Source: Marinobacter salarius
GTDB lineage: Bacteria > Pseudomonadota > Gammaproteobacteria > Pseudomonadales > Oleiphilaceae
Direction: 5' to 3'
DNA: 64,000 nt
Assembly: GCA_000831005.1 (NCBI GenBank)
Contig: CP007152.1
Coordinates: forward strand, 558,001-622,000
The translations under genes were made by a program, and so were the position numbers. Below are positions 59,932-64,000 of this stretch, in pieces. The notes under the pieces are model-generated. The model worked only from the letters and a program-made list of their open reading frames with translations, ran no database searches and was not told the DNA's origin. Every line of letters begins with the position of its first letter. The first letter of the stretch is position 1.

Positions 59932-60431
59932 CCAGACAGACTCAGCCGGAACCCTGCGCGCCGGAACACGTGACGTTTGAACTGAACGGCGACGTTATTT
60001 CACAGTGGGTATCGCCGGCAACCACGTTGCTGGACATCCTGAGGGGCTCCGGGCGGATCACCTCTGCCCGGGCCGGTTGCCGTATCGGCCGGTGCGGGGC
60101 CTGCACGGTGTTGTTGAACGGTCAGGCGGTTCCCGGGTGTCTGGTGATGGCCTGGCAGGTCTCGGGATGCACGGTGGAAACGGCTGAAGGTTTGGCCGAA
60201 GCCTCTGATTTTGCTCAGGTAAGAGACGCCCTGGCGACCGAAAGCGCGTTGCAGTGTGGCTATTGTACGCCGGGTGTCGCGGTATCGCTGGTTTCAGGTT
60301 TGCGTCAGCAGCAGAACGGTGATGTCGTTGATCTTGAAGAGGCGGTGGCCGGCAACCTATGCCGATGCACCGGATACGGTGGTCTGAAACGTGCCATTGC
60401 TGTGCTCACAGAGACGAGTTCTGAAACCTAG
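59928..60431 (+). CDS. [2Fe-2S] subunit of a second xanthine-dehydrogenase-like enzyme
   Basis: 167 residues with ARAGCRIGRCGACTVLLNGQ for the first cluster and ALQCGYCTPGVAVSLVSGL plus GNLCRCTGYGGLKRAI for the second. The ATG at 59928 overlaps the Mo-subunit stop (ATGA). Confidence 0.92.
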   Translation: MTRQTQPEPCAPEHVTFELNGDVISQWVSPATTLLDILRGSGRITSARAGCRIGRCGACTVLLNGQAVPGCLVMAWQVSGCTVETAEGLAEASDFAQVRDALATESALQCGYCTPGVAVSLVSGLRQQQNGDVVDLEEAVAGNLCRCTGYGGLKRAIAVLTETSSET

Positions 60432-60439
60432 GGGGAGCT

Positions 60440-61786
60440 ATGTCCAGTTTTGCAATCCGTCACGCCGCGATCTTCACTGTGGACCCGGACAATCGGGTGA
60501 TTGCCGATGGTGCACTGGTGGTCGAAGACGGGATGATTCGCCAGGTTGGCGATGTCAGGGAAGTGACTATCCCGGAAGGCGTAGAGGTGATCGATGCCGG
60601 CGGCCACGCCTTGCTGCCCGGCCTGATCGACTGTCATTCCCACTCCAGCCTGATGCGTGGTGTGACCGAAAACATGCCTCTGATGGACTGGTTGCCCTGG
60701 TACCAACTGGAACACCGGGCCATGACCGAGGAGTACGCTTACCATTCCGCCCGCCTCTGCTACCTCGAGGCTCTGCAGTCCGGCATTACCTGCGTGATGG
60801 ATATGTTCCGGTACATGGATCGCTGCGCCGACGCTGCGGCTGACCTAGGGCTGCGGGTGCAGTTGGCACCATATGTGGCCGACCGGCCCGGCAAGGATTT
60901 CTTCTCGACCCGGGAGGAGAACCGGCAACTGATCCGGTCTCACCATGAAAGCCAGAATGGCCGCATTCGTGTCTGGATGGGGCTGGAACATCTGTTTTAC
61001 TGCACGGAAGATGCCTACCGGGACGCCGCCCGATTAAGTCGTGAGTATGGCGTGGGCATCCATACCCACTGCAGTGAGCAGAAGGAAGAAGAGCAGGCAG
61101 TCACGGCCGAGTTTGGCCGTCGATCCCTGGCGATGCTGGATCACTACGGCATTCTTGGGGAGCGGACCCTGCTGGCCCACTGCGTGTGGCTCAATAATGA
61201 GGAGATCGCCCGGGTGGCGGATACCGGCACCAGCATCGCTCACTGTCCGGTAAGTAACGCCAAACTGGCCAGCGGTGTGGCCCGTGTGCCGGAAATGCTG
61301 GCGGCAGGTGTCACCGTGGGCCTGGGTACCGATGGGCCGGTCTGTAACAACAGCCTCAGCCTGTTTGAGGAGATGAAGTTTGCCTCCCTGATTCAGAAGG
61401 CAACGCGGCTGGATGCCACGGTACTTCCTGCCGAGCAGATTCTGAGGATGGCAACGATCAACGGAGCCAGGGCACTGGGCCTGGATCGGGAAATCGGCTC
61501 CCTTGAAGTGGGCAAGAAAGCCGATTTGCTGTTGCTGGATCTGGGTGGCGCCAATATGGCACCGGTGTCGGTGAACGAGCAGGGAGGAAACCTGATCTGG
61601 AACCTGGTGTTTGCGGCCGGTCCGGGCAATGTGTCCGGTGTCTGGGTGGACGGGCGGCAGTTGCTTCGCCGTGGTGAAGCGGTGCAGGTCAGCCAGCAGG
61701 CGGTCATTGCCGATGCCCAGCGGCAGGGGCTTGCTCTGCATGAGGCCTGTCGGAAACTGGCCCACACACGAATGTCCATGGTCTGA
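60440..61786 (+). CDS. Atz/Trz-type amidohydrolase, probable (aza)purine or pyrimidine deaminase
   Basis: 448 residues. Metal ligands: LIDCHSHSSLMRGV, VGIHTHCSEQKEEEQ, LLAHCVWLNNEEIARV, VGLGTDGPVCNNSLSL. It belongs to the SsnA/TrzA/8-oxoguanine deaminase superfamily but differs in motif detail from the 8-oxoguanine deaminase at 38200 (CHSHSS versus NTHHHLAQ). Lies between the second dehydrogenase and an oxygenase, so it probably deaminates a ring processed by them. Nine bases after the FeS gene. Confidence 0.82.
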   Translation: MSSFAIRHAAIFTVDPDNRVIADGALVVEDGMIRQVGDVREVTIPEGVEVIDAGGHALLPGLIDCHSHSSLMRGVTENMPLMDWLPWYQLEHRAMTEEYAYHSARLCYLEALQSGITCVMDMFRYMDRCADAAADLGLRVQLAPYVADRPGKDFFSTREENRQLIRSHHESQNGRIRVWMGLEHLFYCTEDAYRDAARLSREYGVGIHTHCSEQKEEEQAVTAEFGRRSLAMLDHYGILGERTLLAHCVWLNNEEIARVADTGTSIAHCPVSNAKLASGVARVPEMLAAGVTVGLGTDGPVCNNSLSLFEEMKFASLIQKATRLDATVLPAEQILRMATINGARALGLDREIGSLEVGKKADLLLLDLGGANMAPVSVNEQGGNLIWNLVFAAGPGNVSGVWVDGRQLLRRGEAVQVSQQAVIADAQRQGLALHEACRKLAHTRMSMV

Positions 61787-61811
61787 CAGCGAGCATATTC
61801 AGGAGATCACG

Positions 61812-62759
61812 ATGTCTGCATTACCCATTATTTCCCTGGCCGGCCTGCGCAGCGACGTCCCGGCTCAGCGTCGGGCCACCGCCGCTGAGCTGGGGCGGGC
61901 CTGCAGGGAAGTCGGCTTTTTCTACGCTACGGATCACGGAATCCCCCAGGCGGTCTGCGAGGATGCGTTTACCCTGGCAAAGGAACTCTTTGCGCTGCCG
62001 ATCGCCGAGAAAGAAGTGCTGTCGATCAAGCGCTCGCCCCACAACCGCGGATACGTGGCGATGGCGGATGAGAAGCTGAATCCGGAGTCTGGTGCGGATA
62101 TGAAGGAAGCCTTCAATATCGGAACGGACTTTCCGGAGGATCACCCGGATGTCCTGGCAGGAAAACCGTTTCGCGGCGTCAACTTCTGGCCCCCGATCGA
62201 CGGCTGGCGTCAGCGTGCACTGGACTATTTCAACCACTGCCTGGAGCTGGGAAGAACTATTCATCGTGGTTTCAGTATGGATCTGGGGCTGGATGAAGAG
62301 TTTTTTGCCCGGCATCTGTCATCGCCGATTGCCACCCTGCGCATGCTGCGCTATCCACCGAGCGCCGGCACCAACACCCGGGAAGACGGTGGTGCTGGAA
62401 CCCACAGTGATTACGGCAACATCACCATTTTGGCGACAGACAAGGTTGCCGGGCTGGAAGTGCTGAACCGACAGGGCGAGTGGATTCAGGCCCCCCACGT
62501 GCCGGGAGCCTTTGTCTGTAACATCGGTGATTGTCTGATGCGCTGGAGTAACGACGTTTACGTCTCCACCCCGCACCGGGTCAGGCCGCCTGCGCAGGAG
62601 CGGTACTCTATCGCGCACTTTCTGGAAGTAAACCCGGACTCGGTTGTGGATCCCCGGGATGTCGTACCGGACCAGGCGCCAAAGTATCAGCCGATTACCT
62701 GTGCGGATTATCTTGCGTCACGGTTGAACGCAACGTACGACCACCGGGAACCGGAGTGA
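61812..62759 (+). CDS. Isopenicillin-N-synthase-like 2-oxoglutarate/Fe(II) oxygenase
   Basis: 315 residues: LPIISLAGLR, REVGFFYATDHGIP, GADMKEAFNIGTDFPEDHP, iron ligands GTHSDYGNITILAT (HxD) and STPHRVRPP (His), and the 2OG pair RYSIAHF. Typical of the family whose substrate is undetermined. Shares overall plan with the protein at 40094 but is not a close copy. AGGAG precedes ATG 61812 by six bases. Confidence 0.86.
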   Translation: MSALPIISLAGLRSDVPAQRRATAAELGRACREVGFFYATDHGIPQAVCEDAFTLAKELFALPIAEKEVLSIKRSPHNRGYVAMADEKLNPESGADMKEAFNIGTDFPEDHPDVLAGKPFRGVNFWPPIDGWRQRALDYFNHCLELGRTIHRGFSMDLGLDEEFFARHLSSPIATLRMLRYPPSAGTNTREDGGAGTHSDYGNITILATDKVAGLEVLNRQGEWIQAPHVPGAFVCNIGDCLMRWSNDVYVSTPHRVRPPAQERYSIAHFLEVNPDSVVDPRDVVPDQAPKYQPITCADYLASRLNATYDHREPE

Positions 62760-62835
62760 TCAGGATGCTGTCCGCATCACGCTGACGTGGGCAGCGACAA
62801 CCTTCCAGCCATCCGGGAACCGTGCCAGGTTTGCA
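62760..62835 (-). pseudogene. C-terminal remnant of a DUF3225/AtzH-like gene
   Basis: The minus strand reads RFPDGWKVVAAHVSVMRTAS and a stop at 62760; 'RFP(D/E)GW(R/K)(V/I)VAAHVS' is the end of AtzH-like DUF3225 proteins. With one base added near 62826 it extends to QTWARFPDGW. Upstream sequence (62836-63002) does not continue the family, so only a fragment remains. Confidence 0.45.
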
Positions 62836-63002
62836 TCTGTAAGCCCAGACCCGCCGGGTATGTGAGCTGGTGGGGAAAGACCGTCGGCAGTCTCCGGTGA
62901 TGGATCTGGTGGACGGCCGGGACTTTGGTTTCGACCCTCCCGAGCGCAAGTATGAGTCCGGTCAGGAGTAGTCTCTGATTTGATGTCCTGACGGGCCGGG
63001 AG

Positions 63003-63644
63003 TTACTCCCGGCTCTGCAGCCTCTGCACAATATCGTCCGTGCTTGTCACCTCACCGAATTCGTAGGCAAAGGTGGTCAGGGCGACCTTTTGAACCTCGT
63101 CTGCAGTAACGGCCCCCCAGCCAAGATCGGGATAGGGCATGGCGGCGCTGGCATCGCTCAGCGCGATAACCTTGTATTCCCGGTGAACGGCGTCGCGAAT
63201 GGTGGTGTCACAGCAAACATTGGTGACGGTGCCACAAACGATCAGGGTATCCACATCCCGGGAACGTAGTATGGTGTCCAGGTCGGTGCCGTGAAAGCCG
63301 CTGTAGAAGAGTTTGTCCACCACCACATCTCCGGTCAGCGGCGCAAGCTGCTCGATAATCTCAACCATGGGATTGTCACGCGCCAGAACCTCGTCGACAT
63401 CCGGATACATATCGCTCATGCGCCCGGTGTCAGTGCCGTCACCGCGAACGATGTGACGCAGATAGATAACGGGGACTCCGTTCTTCCGGCAAACGTCGGC
63501 CAGTTGCTGAATTCGTGGCGTGATTGCTGTGGTCGATGGAACGTAAAGATCTCCCTCGGGCTCACAGAAGACTCGCTGCATGTCCACCACAATCAGGGCG
63601 GTACGACCCGTGACGACCGGCCAGGCATATCTGAGTTTCGGCAT
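63003..63644 (-). CDS. Isochorismatase-family cysteine hydrolase
   Basis: 213 residues with the Asp-Lys-Cys catalytic set: TALIVVDMQRVF (Asp), VVDKLFYSGFHGTDLD (Lys), CGTVTNVCCDTTIRDAVHR (Cys). Relatives split ureido or amide bonds (ureidoacrylate, biuret, N-carbamoyl compounds). Next to a YdfG-like reductase, the pairing recalls the rut pathway (RutB, RutE/YdfG), so a ureidoacrylate-like or carbamoyl substrate is plausible but not shown. Confidence 0.85.
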   Translation of the reverse strand: MPKLRYAWPVVTGRTALIVVDMQRVFCEPEGDLYVPSTTAITPRIQQLADVCRKNGVPVIYLRHIVRGDGTDTGRMSDMYPDVDEVLARDNPMVEIIEQLAPLTGDVVVDKLFYSGFHGTDLDTILRSRDVDTLIVCGTVTNVCCDTTIRDAVHREYKVIALSDASAAMPYPDLGWGAVTADEVQKVALTTFAYEFGEVTSTDDIVQRLQSRE

Positions 63645-63646
63645 GT

Positions 63647-64000
<354 letters not shown>

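Overview
The window looks like a chromosomal segment of a Marinobacter-like marine gammaproteobacterium. This is inferred from conserved gammaproteobacterial neighbourhoods (prmA-accC-accB-aroQ; fau / 6S RNA / zapA / zapB-like; ygfB-pepP-ubiH-ubiI; hisI-hisE-tatABC) and from protein style; no rRNA or tRNA gene is present to confirm it.

Left part (1-28 kb) is mostly core genome: fatty-acid and shikimate enzymes, a response-regulator diguanylate cyclase beside a LapD-like c-di-GMP receptor, pyrophosphatase, an acyl-CoA dehydrogenase with a palindromic operator, rpiA, ilvA, the 6S RNA locus, a Zur-type zinc ABC system (permease, ATPase, DUF3299, His-rich DUF2796 protein with a Zur-box palindrome), ubiquinone hydroxylases, Tat secretion and histidine genes. 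From 27.3 to 33.2 kb comes a molybdenum/tungsten block: mobA, fdhD, tupA, tupC, tupB, a divergent excisionase-type regulator, a MOT1-type molybdate transporter and DUF3565. An AraC regulator and a decayed autotransporter passenger gene (34.4-36.4 kb) follow.

Right part (37-63 kb) is a nearly complete purine-catabolic island. Purines enter through a Tsx-like porin, a BMP-family binding protein and an ABC importer. Guanine deaminase, 8-oxoguanine deaminase and XdhABC give urate; PuuD, HIU hydrolase and (apparently deleted) OHCU decarboxylase give allantoin; PuuE, allantoicase and AllA give glyoxylate and urea. A second three-subunit xanthine-dehydrogenase-like enzyme, a second Atz/Trz-type deaminase, two isopenicillin-N-synthase-like 2-oxoglutarate oxygenases, a cysteine hydrolase and a YdfG-like reductase extend it. 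The divergent control regions carry sigma-54-type -24/-12 elements, one NtrC-like enhancer, and GACC-N4-GGTC palindromes of RutR type, matching the RutR-like TetR regulator encoded in the island. This suggests nitrogen-limitation control plus a purine/pyrimidine-sensing repressor.

A caution applies to the whole window: about thirty genes or gene parts are interrupted by single-base losses, mostly in short G/C runs, in genes that otherwise align end to end. I read most as sequencing or assembly errors and give the full repaired span. A few lesions are larger (uraD, the MOT1 transporter, the autotransporter) and could be real deletions.
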